Source of the DNA: Apostichopus japonicus
Taxonomy: Eukaryota; Echinodermata; Holothuroidea; Aspidochirotida; Stichopodidae
NCBI RefSeq assembly: GCF_037975245.1
Contig: NC_092576.1
Location: forward strand, 27,727,611-27,791,610
Direction of reading: 5' to 3'
DNA: 64,000 nt
In this document: piece after piece, positions 1-11,451 of the stretch
How the letters are laid out: every line of letters starts with the position of its first letter
How positions within the stretch are numbered: the stretch's first letter is position 1
Translations under genes and position numbers: made by a program
The notes under the pieces: generated by a model
What the model was told of the DNA's origin: nothing
What the model saw: only the letters and a program-made list of their open reading frames with translations
Databases searched by the model: none

Positions 1-274
1 ATGAAAATTGGAAGATTGAATACATGTCCGCAGTGAAGTTGCTACCTCATTGAATATTTATGAGTTTCTGTAGTGAGGTGTATCTTAAATTTTCACTGAA
101 TATTTATGATATAACATGATGATCGATATGGATTACCTACTGTACCTCATAGACGATGCAAACAAATTATTCACATCTTTGATTTGCAAGCATCCTTAAT
201 GTTATCGCTTCTAAAAGACATAAATGTGCAAAAAGAGATGTTTTGTGCAAGGAAATGCATTTTCCGTTGTGTGT

Positions 275-332
<58 letters not shown>

Positions 333-1180
333 CTGAAAATGTATATATTGTTATGCATATTCATGATTTAAGCGGAATACAAAAGCAGTCGTGGTGGTGT
401 GAGATGACTAAGTGACCTGGTAGACAATGTTAATTATCAATATAGAATATTTTGTAGCATGTCAGAAGATGTTTGTCTGTGGTTAAGGTACTGACTATTC
501 AGTCATTTGTATTATTAGTAAATATTCATGAAGTGATTTCCATATTTTAGTCTATAATATTTATGACATATTGTGTAAATTGAGTATATTCTGGATCACA
601 TTGACAAAAGTGTACCAGTTTATGTATCTTTCTGACGTGTCAGAAGATGTGTGTTGCCAATTTAATGTGGTACTGTCCTTGTGGGCATTATGTGCTAGCA
701 ATGTATATTCATTACTTGATATAAATATTTATGACGTCTTCTGAATTGAGTATGCCATAAATATTCATTACAGGAGTGGTCAACTTTTCTTGCCAATGTC
801 AAATTTGTCATAATGACAGCCTTCCAAGACTCTAGCTGTTCTTATTGGAAGGACACATTAAACCAAAGGTCATATGAGTGTGGGCATTAAGAAGCATCCA
901 CATAGTGTACACAAAACTATCAGGTTTAGTAGCATGACATGTTATATGTCTGTCTTGTTAGAAACTTGTGATCTCTTAGGATGATTTCAGAAACGATATT
1001 TAATCATGATAGGTTGAATACCTTTCAAAACCACTTTTGTCAGTCCCGATTGTATCTCTATAAACACTTTGTGAGAAAGTTACTCTTTAAAGGAGCTTTA
1101 GGTCATCAGTTAAAGTGACTGCACTATGCTTATACAGAAACCATTAGGGCAATCCCTCAGATGCAGTACAAACCTATGAC
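1..1180. other. Intergenic, no gene recognised
   Basis: AT-rich DNA with only short open frames. Apart from the TA run at 280-321 I see no splice-consistent coding sequence, RNA gene or transposon end here. Several short phrases such as 'aatattcatga' and 'gtcagaagatgt' recur, which hints at old degenerate repeats. Confidence 0.5.
280..321. repeat. (TA)n microsatellite
   Basis: About 21 uninterrupted TA units. The open frames across it that encode alternating Tyr-Ile are artefacts of the dinucleotide run. Confidence 0.95.
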
Positions 1181-1183
1181 TTC

Positions 1184-1300
1184 ATCAATAATAGTAATAA
1201 TAATAATACAGTGGATTAATATAGCGCCAAATCAGAAACAAGAATTAACTGCTCTTGGCGCTTAACAAAACAAGTCACTTGCAATCAAATGAACCAAGTA
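1184..1300. repeat. Dispersed 'TATAGCGCC' repeat fragment
   Basis: A TAATAATAA run is followed by 'cagtggattaatatagcgcc' and, about 50 bases later, 'ctcttggcgctta'. The two GGCGC-containing ends face each other like a short inverted-repeat element. Only one copy is in the window, so the repeat call rests on its form. Confidence 0.35.
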
Positions 1301-1654
1301 AAGAGATGTGTCTTTAGGAAACTGTTAAATGTAGAAAGTTAAGTGTGCAAACTCTAATCTGGGTCTGGTAGCTGGCTCCACAGAAGAAAGGCAGTAGGTC
1401 AAACATCTGTATCTCGTATCTACTAAACAAGTTAGCTTTAAAGCAGCATTCAAGCGATTAAGCATAGTTTAAAGATGAATAGCTAGAGAAAGATTACTAG
1501 CATTCAAAGTTCTCTTTACTCTTGGACCTTTAAATATGAAAACTAAAATTCTGCCCGAAGTAATCCAATAAGGCTATCTTCTCATGAAGAAAACCTCGTG
1601 TTTCGATGACCCGTTGTCAAGTTTCAGTGAGATCCTGAGGTTTCTTAACACCTT

Positions 1655-1735
1655 ACATAATATATATATATAATATACATAATATATATATATTAATAAT
1701 AATATATATATTAATAATAATATATATATTTTTTT
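1655..1735. repeat. AT-rich satellite (ATAATATATATATTA units)
   Basis: Alternating AT with repeated 'taataataatatata' blocks, ending in a T run. Low-complexity DNA with no coding potential. Confidence 0.9.
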
Positions 1736-3540
1736 TGGTTTCTCGTTGTCAGTGAGTTCTATGTCTCATAGTATGATTCTTGAAGCTGAATGTACCCTGA
1801 AATTTTTTTTTTTGGAATTTAATGAAAAATATGAAATTATCCCTTATTCAATATTTTAGCATCCCTGGTTCAATATATAGAAAACTGGATTACTTGAAAA
1901 TGCAACAAACGGTTTGGACTTTGGCCATTCTTTGGTCTTTCCTCGTTTTTTTGTCTTTATGGTTTTTTTTTCGTTTTGTGAAATAAAGTCAGTGTAGGTC
2001 AATGGATTACAATACTATTTTAATTTTATTTTTGAGTCGTTGATATTAAATCTTTCATTTGTCATAACTGTATCTGATGAGGACCAGCCATCTCTCTTTG
2101 ACCTGCACTTATGTAATTCTAAAATTGATGTAAGTCGGCCTAGAATTTCCACAGTTACAAATTTGTTAAAAACTACAAGTGCTTAAAAATATCTACTGGC
2201 TCTAACATCAGGTTTTTGCTGGCATTTTCCTGAGTTATGATGTTACTGCACAGGTTACTGCACATTTAGTTACTGCACAGGTTTTTTTGAGAGCAAGCAA
2301 ACCAATAATTTATGCTGATAATAAGCAGTAATGCAGGGCTTCTGCTTCTGAGTCGGCGAAAATGATGCTGATTCTTTGACTGAGGATTGTTAACCAAGTG
2401 CTTATTTTCTTAATGTTAATTGGCAGAAAAATACCACTTTTTTTTTCCACAGACAAATTGCAAAATTTACTGTCATTTAGCCCATAATTTAGTCAAATTT
2501 GGTGAGCCTGAAAAGTAACTTACTCCAACTTCTTAAGGTCACACAGATGGAAAGATAAGAGCTTAGTAAAAATGTGGTTTTTTTTGGGCTGTTTTATTTA
2601 TAAGTGTGTTTACTTGTATGACTGGCATAGTAAATGTTGTAGTCACCTTTCATAAACACGGACCAAAACAGGATTTGTAGTATAAACTAGTTATGGGGTC
2701 TATGGGGAGTTTATGGGAAGGGATAGAGTGGTTTGTATCCTAAACTGCCAAACCTCTACGTACCAACCAAAAGTTTGCATAATTTAACAGCACAGGAAGA
2801 GAGGCTAATCTTCAATGTGCAGGTCAACTTATACCCCACCTCACCCCCACACCACTTGGCTTTCCTGTCCCCACCACATAATTTCACCACATCATTTCAC
2901 ACCACATCATTTCTTCACATCATTTGAAGGGCAGGAGGAAGGTTTATTAGTTGTAATCACATTTCAGTATTGGAATATTTTTTTTCTATCCTTTATTCAT
3001 TTCAAAATGAGTTGTTGTTTTCATTATTATTTTGGGTTGCTCAGGCCACAGTGATCAATATTTTAATTAATATTCAGTTGTTGTCTTTCTTTTAGTTTAA
3101 AATTGGTACTAAACCTGTTTAGAAAGAGACTGTCAATTTTTAAAATTGGATTTTTCCCAAGATATATTATTGTTTGTTTCCAACATCTGTAATTTTTTTT
3201 CATTTTTTTTGACCAATATTTTTGTATTTCTATATCAAATTCCTTGTTTACACCCTCCAAATACACAGAAGTCAATTGTTCAAATTTTTCTGGATTCCAT
3301 CACAAATACAAAATTTCTTGCGATGTGCAAAAAGAGAAAAAAAAAAAGTATCTGTCTTTGTAGAATTTTTTAACCCAGTTTTGTTCTGCTAGGTGTGAGG
3401 TTTGAGTGAAATTGATGGTTGCATTTGATTTGCCTAGTGAGTTTAGTTTTTGGTTGGATAAAGTTCCGTTACAATAGCCTTGGACTAGACATGGTTATGT
3501 TTGGATTAAATGGATTGGATACACCACGGTAATGTAAAAG
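1736..3540. other. Intergenic, no gene recognised
   Basis: AT-rich, T-run-rich sequence with short open frames only. A local CACATCATTTC tandem lies near 2870-2925. No splice-consistent exon, RNA gene or transposon terminus was recognised. Confidence 0.45.
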
Positions 3541-4215
3541 CGTGCTTGGGATGGATAGATGCCATTGGGTTAACTTCCTTTGATGGATGGGACAAGTAAC
3601 TGAAGGGTTGGGTTGGATAGATGCCATTGGGTTAACTTCCTTTGATGGATGGGACCAGTAACTGAAGGGTTGGGTTGGATAGATGCCATTGGGTTAACTT
3701 CCTTTGATGGGTGGGCCCACGTGTAGTAAAGGGCGGTTGTACATGATAGTATGTTCCGGCCAGCTGCATCCGTAGCGGAGTGACGTCCCAGCGGATTATT
3801 AGTCTATAATTCTCTTGTATGCTCACAAAAGAATGGCGACGGTTCTTTGAGGACTATGGCAAAACAGCAGCAGCAGCAGGTTGTTGGTGGCTTGGGTTGG
3901 ATTGATGCCATTGGGTTAAGTTTGTTTGATGGATGGGCCAGTAACTGAAGGGTTGGGTTGGATAGATGCCATTGGGTTAACTTACTTTGATGGATGGGCC
4001 CAGTAAATTAAGGTTGGCTTGGATAAATGCCATTGGGTTAGATCTGTTGGTTTGGATATATTAGGTTTTGCTGGATTGGGTTGGATAGATGCAATTGGTT
4101 TAACTTTGTTTGATGGATCGGCCCAGAAACTCAAGGTTGGGTTGGATAAATGCCACTGGGTTAGATTTAGTTGGTTTGGATACATTAGGTCTTTGGTGGA
4201 TTTGTCCGGTTTGGT
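3540..4215. repeat. 62-bp minisatellite, interrupted
   Basis: The phrase 'gatgccattgggtta' or close variants recurs near 3558, 3620, 3682, 3905, 3966, 4027, 4089 and 4148, a spacing of about 62 bp. Units also share 'tttgatggatgggcc' and 'gggttggata'. About 170 bp of unrelated DNA (3720-3890, including a CAG run) interrupts the array. Repeats on the right are more diverged. Open frames here just read the repeat. Confidence 0.9.
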
Positions 4216-4800
4216 TAAATGGGGTTTTCAATTGGATATTTAAGGTGTGGGTTGGATAGGCCTGTTTGGTAAAGGATCAGTCCGATACATTGTGTTAGGT
4301 TAGCTTTCTGTTTGAAAGGCCTATGCTGCGTTTTTGGTTGGATAGGTCTGGATAAGTAAGGTTTGCCTTCAATAGATTCCCCTGGATAAGCTTTGGTATA
4401 ATTTATATTAACATGCGTATACTCATAATTTGAATCTTATATTAAGATACGTTGACAGTTACCTTCAGAAGGTTTCATCTACACAAGTGCAGAATACATT
4501 TTGATTCTCAAGCAAGCAAGCAAGCAATTGGTTTTGCAGTAACCTTCTTGTTTGTAGTTGAGTTGCATCTGGGACCGACACTACAGGTTTGATATGCTAG
4601 GTTTTGGATGGATAAGTGTGGTTTAATAAGGTATGATTGGATATGTATAGCTCGCTAAGTTAGTTTAAGTGGTTGAGATATGTTAGAATTGTCTGCGACG
4701 GGCCCAGGAAGGTGTGGGGTGCATAGCTTCGGGTTGGATATTGCATGTTATGTTATATGGTAATTAATCTCTCTCTCTCCACCTATCTCTCTCTTGAATG
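4216..4800. other. Degenerate flank of the minisatellite
   Basis: Scattered 'ttggata' and 'gttaggt' phrases suggest decayed copies of the 62-bp unit. An (AAGC)n stretch sits near 4510 and a CT-rich run near 4770-4795. No gene seen. Confidence 0.4.
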
Positions 4801-5165
4801 AATGTGTCTCGTAAACCTGTTTCCGCCCTAAGGCGCTTCAGTGAGCTAGGCCGGATCCTAGCCGGATAAATAGAGACTAGACCGTGAAATTTTGAGTTTT
4901 CGATTATTTTTTGAGTTGGGTAAGGACGTGGCAAGGCGGAGAGCTAAGAGAGGACCGTGTTCGAATACGGTGCACGAATAAGTTGTTGCATCTAAGTTAG
5001 GTGTCATGGAGGTCATAGTTGGTGGATGCTGATGGGTTGGACGTCATTTATGTTGGTGATGGCGCGAGCTGTCCCTGTGGTGGCGTCGGAGGCTGGCGGT
5101 GTGGAGATCGTGGTGGCTGTGTGAAAATATGACTTGGTGGGTCATCTGTTAGTCCCAGATGATAT
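4801..5165 (-). mobile_element. Truncated LINE 3' end (second copy)
   Basis: Read on minus, this begins with an ATCTGGGACTAA block resembling the C-terminal Trp-Asp-stop of the LINE at 5527-6060. It ends with a terminus resembling that element's: 'ctgaagcgccttagggcgg' here against 'tgaagcaccttcgggtgg' near 5205. I infer a 5'-truncated relative inserted next to it. The middle is too diverged to align by eye. Confidence 0.4.
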
Positions 5166-6060
5166 GATATGATATGCCTCGTATTATGCTTCCACCCGAA
5201 GGTGCTTCAGCAGACTAAGGAAATCCTTAGTCGGAAATTATTGAGGTTCCAAGTTATTTGTGCGTGGAAAGACACCGGCGAATCTCGCCTTCTCTTTTCG
5301 AATAGTGCCCTGAAGTAACGAGGCAGGGGTGTGTAGTCCTGCTCCCGGGACCGCAATTTAACGTCCCCTCCGAAGGACGTCAGTACCGCTTCCCACGTGT
5401 AGCCACTTTCCTACCTCGAGAAAGGAGCGGGGGTGAAAATTGGTGTCAGTGTCGACACCGAGGTTTGAACCAGGGACCTCAGGTACTGCAGACGTGCACT
5501 CTCCCGTTCTGCCACCTCACCGCTCTTCAGTCCCAGATTTCATCTTGCATGTTATTTAGTGGGGTGTTCGCCAGGAGTCTTGGATGTTGAAGTTGGTTCT
5601 GGATGAGTTGGTGTAGATGGTGGCCTTCTCGTTGACCTTTGTCTAAGAAGTTATCTCGGAGGGTGTTCAGTCGTTGGCTTATTGTAGGTTGTTGAGCTAC
5701 ACTGATGGTGTCTTCTGTAGGAGTCTGGAAGTCGAGGTGGTAGACGATGCGGCAAGCTGTCCTTTGTATTGCCTCGAATTATTCTAGTTGGTTTTCTGTG
5801 ATGTGTGAGATGGCATGTGCTGCATAATCCATGATTGATCTAATCATCGTTTTGTAAATTTTGATGGTGACTTCAGGCAATGTTCGTGGGTTTACTGGAG
5901 AGCCTGCAATTCTGGAGGGGTGTCGGACTCTTTTTCGTATTTTTTGTTGTATTTCCATGCAGTGTTGTTTGAGGTTCAGCTTGTTGAGGATGAGGAGTCC
6001 CAGGTATTTCAGTTTTGTCTTGGTGGGGATGGTGATGTTGTTGAGAGTGATTTATGGTTG
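5166..6060 (-). mobile_element. Degenerate non-LTR retrotransposon: RT C-terminus and 3' UTR
   Basis: On minus, one frame from about 6050 to the TGA at 5527-5529 gives a reverse-transcriptase C-terminal region. Features are 'KLKYLGLLI' (the LKYLG-type motif), 'VTIKIYKTMIRSIMDYAAH' (the IYKxxxRSxxxYA-type motif of I/Jockey/CR1 LINEs) and 'FEAIQRTACRIV' (the xxQRxxxRxI motif). One in-frame stop precedes the last motif, so it is dead or mildly mutated. Immediately after the stop codon the 3' UTR (5526 down to about 5166) contains a tRNA-like pol III region with a B-box match, GGTTCAAACCT. It ends in an (ATATC)n tail at 5159-5175, the short-repeat tail usual for I-type elements. The 5' part of the ORF is absent or unrecognisable beyond about 6060. 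Confidence 0.8.
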
Positions 6061-6364
6061 GCGGCGGAGACGGTTGTGGCTAGCGATGTACATCTCTCTC
6101 TCTCTGGGGCTTCTCTTTTATTCTCACCGCTGCGTCTCAAAATAGAAAGCCTTGGGATGCGTGCACCTGTACTGGTTTGGGGTGTAGGCAGCCAATGGGA
6201 AGTAGATGCGACACTTGGAAGGTCTGTATGTTGACAAATCAGCGTTAAGAATCTGGAGTTGTGAACATCATTGCTAGTCGCTTGACAAGGTCGATTTTAA
6301 TAGTTAGACCACGAGGAGATTGATTTTAGCCACGAACAAAAGAGCACTGTGGGTGGTTGGGGGA
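6061..6364. other. Intergenic, nothing recognised
   Basis: This lies between the two LINE segments. It may include decayed upstream LINE sequence, but I cannot identify a conserved motif. Confidence 0.35.
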
Positions 6365-6500
6365 TTTGTCTGTGCAGGTCGGTGGGCGTATTTACTTTTT
6401 TTGGCTCGCTTGACTTGGCTTTCGTTTTTCAGAATGAGATGGTTGGGTAGTGCCGTTTGGCCGTGACGTTTTGGATCCTGCAGGGCGGGTCACGTAAAAA
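6365..6500 (+). repeat. Dispersed repeat, copy 1 (see 14795-14945)
   Basis: About 130 bp is nearly identical to 14795-14945, including 'gggcgtatttactttttt', 'gtgccgtttggccgtgacgt' and 'agggcgggtcacgtaaaaag'. Both copies are in the same orientation. At this site the repeat abuts the LINE RT remnant, so it could be part of that LINE. No coding role seen. Confidence 0.75.
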
Positions 6501-6539
6501 GCACAGCCGTCCTTCCACAGCAGAAATGATATAGTGCTA

Positions 6540-8370
6540 TATGTAATGCTAAAGGATGTAAATGACAGATCTCCTGGATCGGATGGAAAACCGAGGGAGC
6601 TTTTATCGTTAATACCAGCTTTTGACAGCGCCATGATTGAAACCGGACTCTCTCCGACAGCCATCGACCGGATATGATAACTATATTGCCCATGTCTGGA
6701 GATCCCTTGGTTCCGTGTGACAAACGCCCTGTAACTTGATTGAATGTGGATTGCAAGTTGCGGGCCAACTATTTGTGCAATCGCTCAGTACTCGCAATGC
6801 CACATTTTTAAAGTGATATACAGACTTTTGCCATAAGATGGCGATGGAGGCAACAACATTTATGGTCGATGCTTGACTTGACTAAATTTGCCATAGAACG
6901 CGATATGCCGTGTGCGTTGGTCTCTCTTGACCAACAAAAGACCTTCGATATGGTAGATCGCGATTTTATATGAAAGTTTTAGACAAACGTTTATGGCAAG
7001 CCATGTGGGACAAACACTGCATAATATATCAGCGTATTAATCGTAATTTATACGCGTATTAATTGGAATATATACGCGCATATATTATTAGCCAATCATA
7101 TGGCCCAAATATATCCGCGTATTAATTCGAATATATACACGTATTAATTCGAATATATACACGTATTAATTCGAATATATACACGTATTAAATAGAATAG
7201 CCTACATATGGGGATTAAATCCAATATATGCACGGATTAATTAGAATATACACGAAAACACATTTCCGCTCTTGCTGTGTACATATACCAACGATAAATG
7301 TCTTGGCGGGCTCGCGAGATCGCTTCATAAAGCGAAACTTTACACATGAACGACACATATATATTTATAATTAATACGCGTATATATTTGAATTAATACG
7401 CGGATATATTATGCGGTGTTTGTCCCACATGGCTTGCCATAAACGTTTGTACCTGGATATCTGTATCACGCACCAGAAGTATCAGTTCGGTAATTGTCAA
7501 CGGGTATATATCCGAGTATATACTCGGTAGCTGGAGATTCAAGCTTTGGCCTTTCCAGGAGTCGTGGTATATGGTTCGGCTGCGGCGCACCTGGTGATGT
7601 CCCGGGGAAAGAGAAGGCTGAATTGTTTGACAGTAAACTTGAACAGTTGTACCAGGGAGCTGTTAGAGTCCAGCTCGCTGGTTGTACCAAGTTACCAACT
7701 CGACGTTTTGAATCTATTTTTAGCAACGGCTCATAACTAAACCTGTATCTCTGATTGGTTGAATTCAAACTAGTGGGTTGGGGGAACTGTATGCGATTAA
7801 TATTAAATGGGTATATACCCGAGCAATATTGCTCGGACACTTCTGCTTTGGAGAGGGCTCCGTCAAGGTTGCCCTTTATCTCCACTGCTTTATGTTTTAT
7901 TTGGTGAAACAATGACAAATATGTTTGATGGCGATGTACGTTTCGTTGCTGTTGTTTTGCCGGGTGGTAAAACAAGTAAAATGTGTTCAATATGCATAGG
8001 CACATGTATAGTTTCAAGTCTGCCCCCTTTCAATGCCCTGTCTCAGAACATGACGATCTTTCAGAAAGTTACCGGAGGCCGGGTGTTGAAGTCATAGGGC
8101 CTTCGTCTTGGTAACTGGAGATTCTAGCTTTTGCCATTCCAGGAGTCGTGGTAAATGATTCAGTTGCCGCGCAACCTGGTGATGTCACGGCGGTAAGAGA
8201 AGGCTGAATTGTTTGACAACAAACTTGGAACCTTCTCCAAGCGCTCGTTGTCACTTCTTGGGAAAGAGAACGTGATGGTCATTAACCTTTTCGTGGCACC
8301 TGCATGTGTTGTGGTATTCGACTCAAGAGGTTAATGATTCCTTTATTTAGCCTGGTTAAACGCAGCTTGT
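6540..8370 (+). mobile_element. Degenerate L1/Tx1-like LINE reverse transcriptase, interrupted
   Basis: Broken pieces of one RT follow in order on plus. 'DRSPGSDGKP' lies near 6560 (the KSPGPDG motif). 'DPLVPCDKRPVT' then stop then 'LNVDCKL' lies near 6700-6755 (the WRPISLLNxDYK motif). 'ALVSLDQQKTFDMVDRDF' lies near 6915-6967 (the LDxxKAFD catalytic block). 'SSVIVNGY' lies near 7485. 'GLRQGCPLSPLLYVL' lies near 7855-7900 (the RQGCPLSP motif). 'SLSLLGKENVMVI' lies near 8245-8285 (the LSLLGK motif after the RT). Stops and frameshifts separate them, and the palindromic element at 6983-7450 splits the gene. A block at about 7530-7650 recurs at 8108-8235, so the copy is also rearranged. A dead element. 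Confidence 0.85.
6983..7450. mobile_element. Palindromic MITE inserted in the LINE
   Basis: The ends are near-perfect inverted repeats of about 48 bp. The left arm is 6983-7030 and the right arm about 7403-7450, both carrying 'acaaacgtttatggcaagcc'. Inside, tandem 'cgtattaattcgaatata' units also read in both orientations, so the whole 468 bp can fold back. It falls between the RT blocks VDRDF and VNGY, which shows insertion after the LINE arrived. I could not fix a target-site duplication. Confidence 0.8.
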
Positions 8371-8379
8371 GGAAAAAGT

Positions 8380-9340
8380 TTGGTTTATATCAGGCTTTTG
8401 GCGGGTTTGCGGGACGTAGTACATTTGTTTAGCAAGCTTCTATTTTTGTCACTGAAGCAACACTTCGATTGTCTGCTGAAAACTTAATTCTCGTATCAGC
8501 AGACGAACCACAAGTTTGATTTACACTGGAGATAGACATTTGCAATAAGCTCAATACCTGCATGCCAGTATCTTATCACAGGCAGGAATGACCAATAAGT
8601 TTTATGATCAAGCTGCAGGAATTTCTGGACCGGTTCTCTACAGCGTTCACGCTTAGTATTATGGGAGTTGCAAGTTGGGGAAATTATAGAATTTATGAAG
8701 TAATTTTTCAAATGAATTCTGTCGGTCAATTTCAAGGTCGTTAGAAGGCGTCCTTTATTTATTTATTCAGTTTTTAAATTGGAAAGGTCTCCTCTTTCAA
8801 TTCTAATTTACAGTGGATCTTGTGATACCTTTCAGTGATTTATGAGTTTCTGTCGCAAAAGGGCCACTTGTCGTATATCTTTGTTTTATTTGTCCTGTTA
8901 ATGGAAATGAAATGAAATCAAACCCCTGTTGGAATTGTTCCCTCTTCCAATGGAATATATTTCGTTTTGTACCCTCTTCCGATGCTGGTCCTTTCCCGAC
9001 CCCATTATATGCATCTATTTCCTGTCGGACAGTGACTCGGCCTCGTTGGTATCAATTTACGAGAGGCCTATAGGGACTGACCTAATGCCTATCATGTGGA
9101 TGTGGAACTGTCCTGTGAGGTTTTCGTGGTGTCACAGTTTATTGGTCATTAGGGGGAGGGGACGTGTGATGGTATGGATTTTTATTGTTTTGAGGTGAGC
9201 TTCTTAGTGGATTTGGCGTGATTACCTTTATTCTCGTTTTTTGGGACCTGGTTTTCAAGTGTTACCGTTAGCAATCAAGTACTGTCATATTAAGTATTTC
9301 ATGTACTTTAAAGGAAACAAGGGTGGCGAATAAAGAGCTA
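8380..9340. other. Intergenic, no gene recognised
   Basis: Includes an 89-codon plus-strand open frame (8929-9198) with no recognisable motif or splice context. I do not call it a gene. Confidence 0.4.
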
Positions 9341-9399
9341 ACACACCGTATGTAAACTGTATATTGAACTGGTATTATGATATGGGTAAAACCAGCCGA

Positions 9400-9800
9400 T
9401 ACTCATAGCTGGTACAGTAACTACTGTTCATGTTTCACAACCGTGCATCAGTAATTACAAATTGGTAACATGTGGCACTGTGAGTCTGTGACAACTGCAA
9501 AGTCTATGAAAATGAGAATGCCTACGATATGAAGCAAAGGAGGTACGGTACCGCCTGATTCCAGTTCACACCTCTCTTTAAATTACGCCAATTCAAGCCG
9601 AGAACGAAGAAAGTCATGTTCGGGTATATCAAAAAGGCTACGTACAGCATAAAACGACTAGGTTACGACTTCATTTTAGAATCGCGTAGCTCGCAATAAA
9701 ATTGTTGGTATACAGAAACTACTGTTCATGTCCCACAACCGTGCATCAGGAATTACTACTCTGTGTTCGTAACATATGTTACATGTGTTACAGGACATGA
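9400..9800. repeat. Two copies of a dispersed palindromic repeat
   Basis: The phrase 'aactactgttcatgt' followed by 'cacaaccgtgcatcag' occurs at about 9420-9455 and again at 9717-9752. An inverted relative with 'gatgcactgttgtggaacat' lies at 11240-11262. These look like arms of one MITE family; outer ends are not resolved. Confidence 0.55.
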
Positions 9801-9929
9801 ACAATATATGTACGTGAATATTGGGTGGTAAAACATAGCAAATCATTCTAGAGCCGATGACAGCGGGATTCGGACTGTGTGTTTATCAGTTCAGTGAACA
9901 TCGTTTCATTTTAATGATGGCATTTCTAT

Positions 9930-10340
9930 AGTTATAAGGTGACTACACTTTTATTTCTATTTAATTGCAATTTAATTGGGAAAACCCCCGAAGGTATATA
10001 TTTCTTTGCTTAAATATAAAATGAAGGTGCAAGCCTGAAAATAACTTAAATGAAGCATTTTTATATTTTACGATGGGCTTTATTTCGTGACGTATTGTCA
10101 TCAAAACTTTACGACGGTATGAGTTAATACATGAAGTTAACAGAGCAAAGTAAGCATAAATTTGCAACTTGTCGGTGATAATGTATTCGTTTGTAAATGT
10201 TAATGAGTGTCACAACCATTTACGACTGTATAAATTAACGCAGAAAGCTTTTAAAAACGGCATAATTTTTACCGTGTCATAACGATTTTCTGCTTTTTCA
10301 CATGTCAGTTTGTTAGGCTTGGGTTATATTTAAAAAAGGC
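9930..10340. repeat. Dispersed AT-rich repeat (relative of 13580-13960 and 28790-29170)
   Basis: Several 'tttacgacggtat' and 'tataaattaacgcag' phrases recur here and in both LRR upstream regions (13.6-13.96 kb; 28.8-29.17 kb). Each block carries repeated 'acgac(g/a/t)gtat(a/g)aatta' units. Function unknown; probably transposon-derived. Confidence 0.55.
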
Positions 10341-11060
10341 CAGATTCCGTCTCACGAGGACAAACGTAGGCAGCAAAACCGAGGTTGAAATGGGCTACCA
10401 GTGACAATACCATAAACATGCCATCGAGATAGACTCGTGTTCTGTAAGACGAATAACGGTTGAATCATAGAATAGTATAACTGCTGTACTAAACAAGTGT
10501 ACAATAAAAAAATACAAAAGATAAGGGTGACTAAGACCTTTAGAAATATTACAATTTTTCTTGGATATTCAATTGATATCATCATTCCAAATGAAATGTT
10601 TTTTCATGTGTTTTCCCCCATCATTTATTCACGTGATTTGTAGTACAGTACGGTGGTAATAACATCTATCATATCGTTATATAATTTTATTGTAAAGTAA
10701 TGAAAGCATAACATTGTAAACAATAATCAATTTTATTCGATTAATGGTATAACAACATAGATTAGGCATACTAGGGGTTAATTTAACGACCGAAGCCAAC
10801 AAAAGACAGTGTGTAATTTAATTATCAGCCATTGGCATAGAGTATGATAAACATGTTCTGAGTTTCCAATATCTTAACTGTTTATTTCTTGAGCTGTTCC
10901 TTTTTGACTCAATGTAATTTTCAACCCTCATTCTAACTAAGAAATGTTGCAATCGGGGTAGTTATTAGTTAATTTACAGTTGAAAATATAATATTTACAA
11001 TGAATTAAGAAAAAGTTTATTAGATCATAAACATGAGTAATTTTACCCAAAAAATATTGT
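10341..11060. other. Intergenic, no gene recognised
   Basis: AT-rich sequence with a few short open frames. No motif, RNA gene or transposon terminus recognised. Confidence 0.4.
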
Positions 11061-11066
11061 GTTATC

Positions 11067-11196
11067 GGTGGCACAGTAATTACTGCAAAGCTGTTACACG
11101 TTGAACTACGAGCCCGAATAGACTCCTTGTCCAGTCGCGCAGTTCTTTGTCTTACATGGGAACGTGTAACAGCTTTGCAGTAATTACTGTGCCACC
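11067..11196. mobile_element. Short foldback element with perfect 36-bp arms
   Basis: 11067-11102 and 11161-11196 are exact reverse complements (36 of 36) around a 58-bp spacer. The arms contain the internal palindrome 'agtaattact'. The flank at 11200-11280 resembles the 9.4-9.8 kb repeats, so it probably belongs to the same family. RNA across it would form a strong hairpin. Confidence 0.85.
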
Positions 11197-11297
11197 TGTA
11201 ACACATATTACCGTGTTACGAATACAGGGCAGTAGTGACTGATGCACTGTTGTGGAACATGAACAGTAGCCTCTGTACTAGCTATGAGTATCGGTTG

Positions 11298-11373
11298 CCA
11301 GGTCTTAAGGAATATAATTTTGCAGTCGCAAAACCAAGGGTTATCACGCAAATTGATGCTGAAGTCCTCGACA
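11298..11373 (-). pseudogene. LRR gene fragment (LRRCT remnant)
   Basis: About 76 bp repeats part of the neighbouring LRR gene (11710-11785). In one minus frame it gives 'INLRDNPWFCDC' followed by 'IIFLKTW', the start of the C-terminal cysteine cap. Nothing else of the gene is present. To its right it joins DNA shared with the 3' flank of LRR copy B. It is probably debris of a third copy or of unequal exchange. Confidence 0.75.
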
Positions 11374-11451
11374 ACGAAACATGAGCAAACACAGTTTATA
11401 TGTTTTCCTTTAGTATCTACGTATTGTAGAAGATATGTGTTTGAATACTTA

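Noticed and set aside
167-415. Open frames with long Tyr-Ile runs
   Set aside because: They translate a (TA)n microsatellite on both strands.
3982-4243. Overlapping open frames in the 62-bp minisatellite
   Set aside because: They repeat the satellite unit and change frame between units.
8929-9198. 89-codon plus frame rich in Trp and Cys
   Set aside because: No motif, no splice partners, and no second copy to test conservation.
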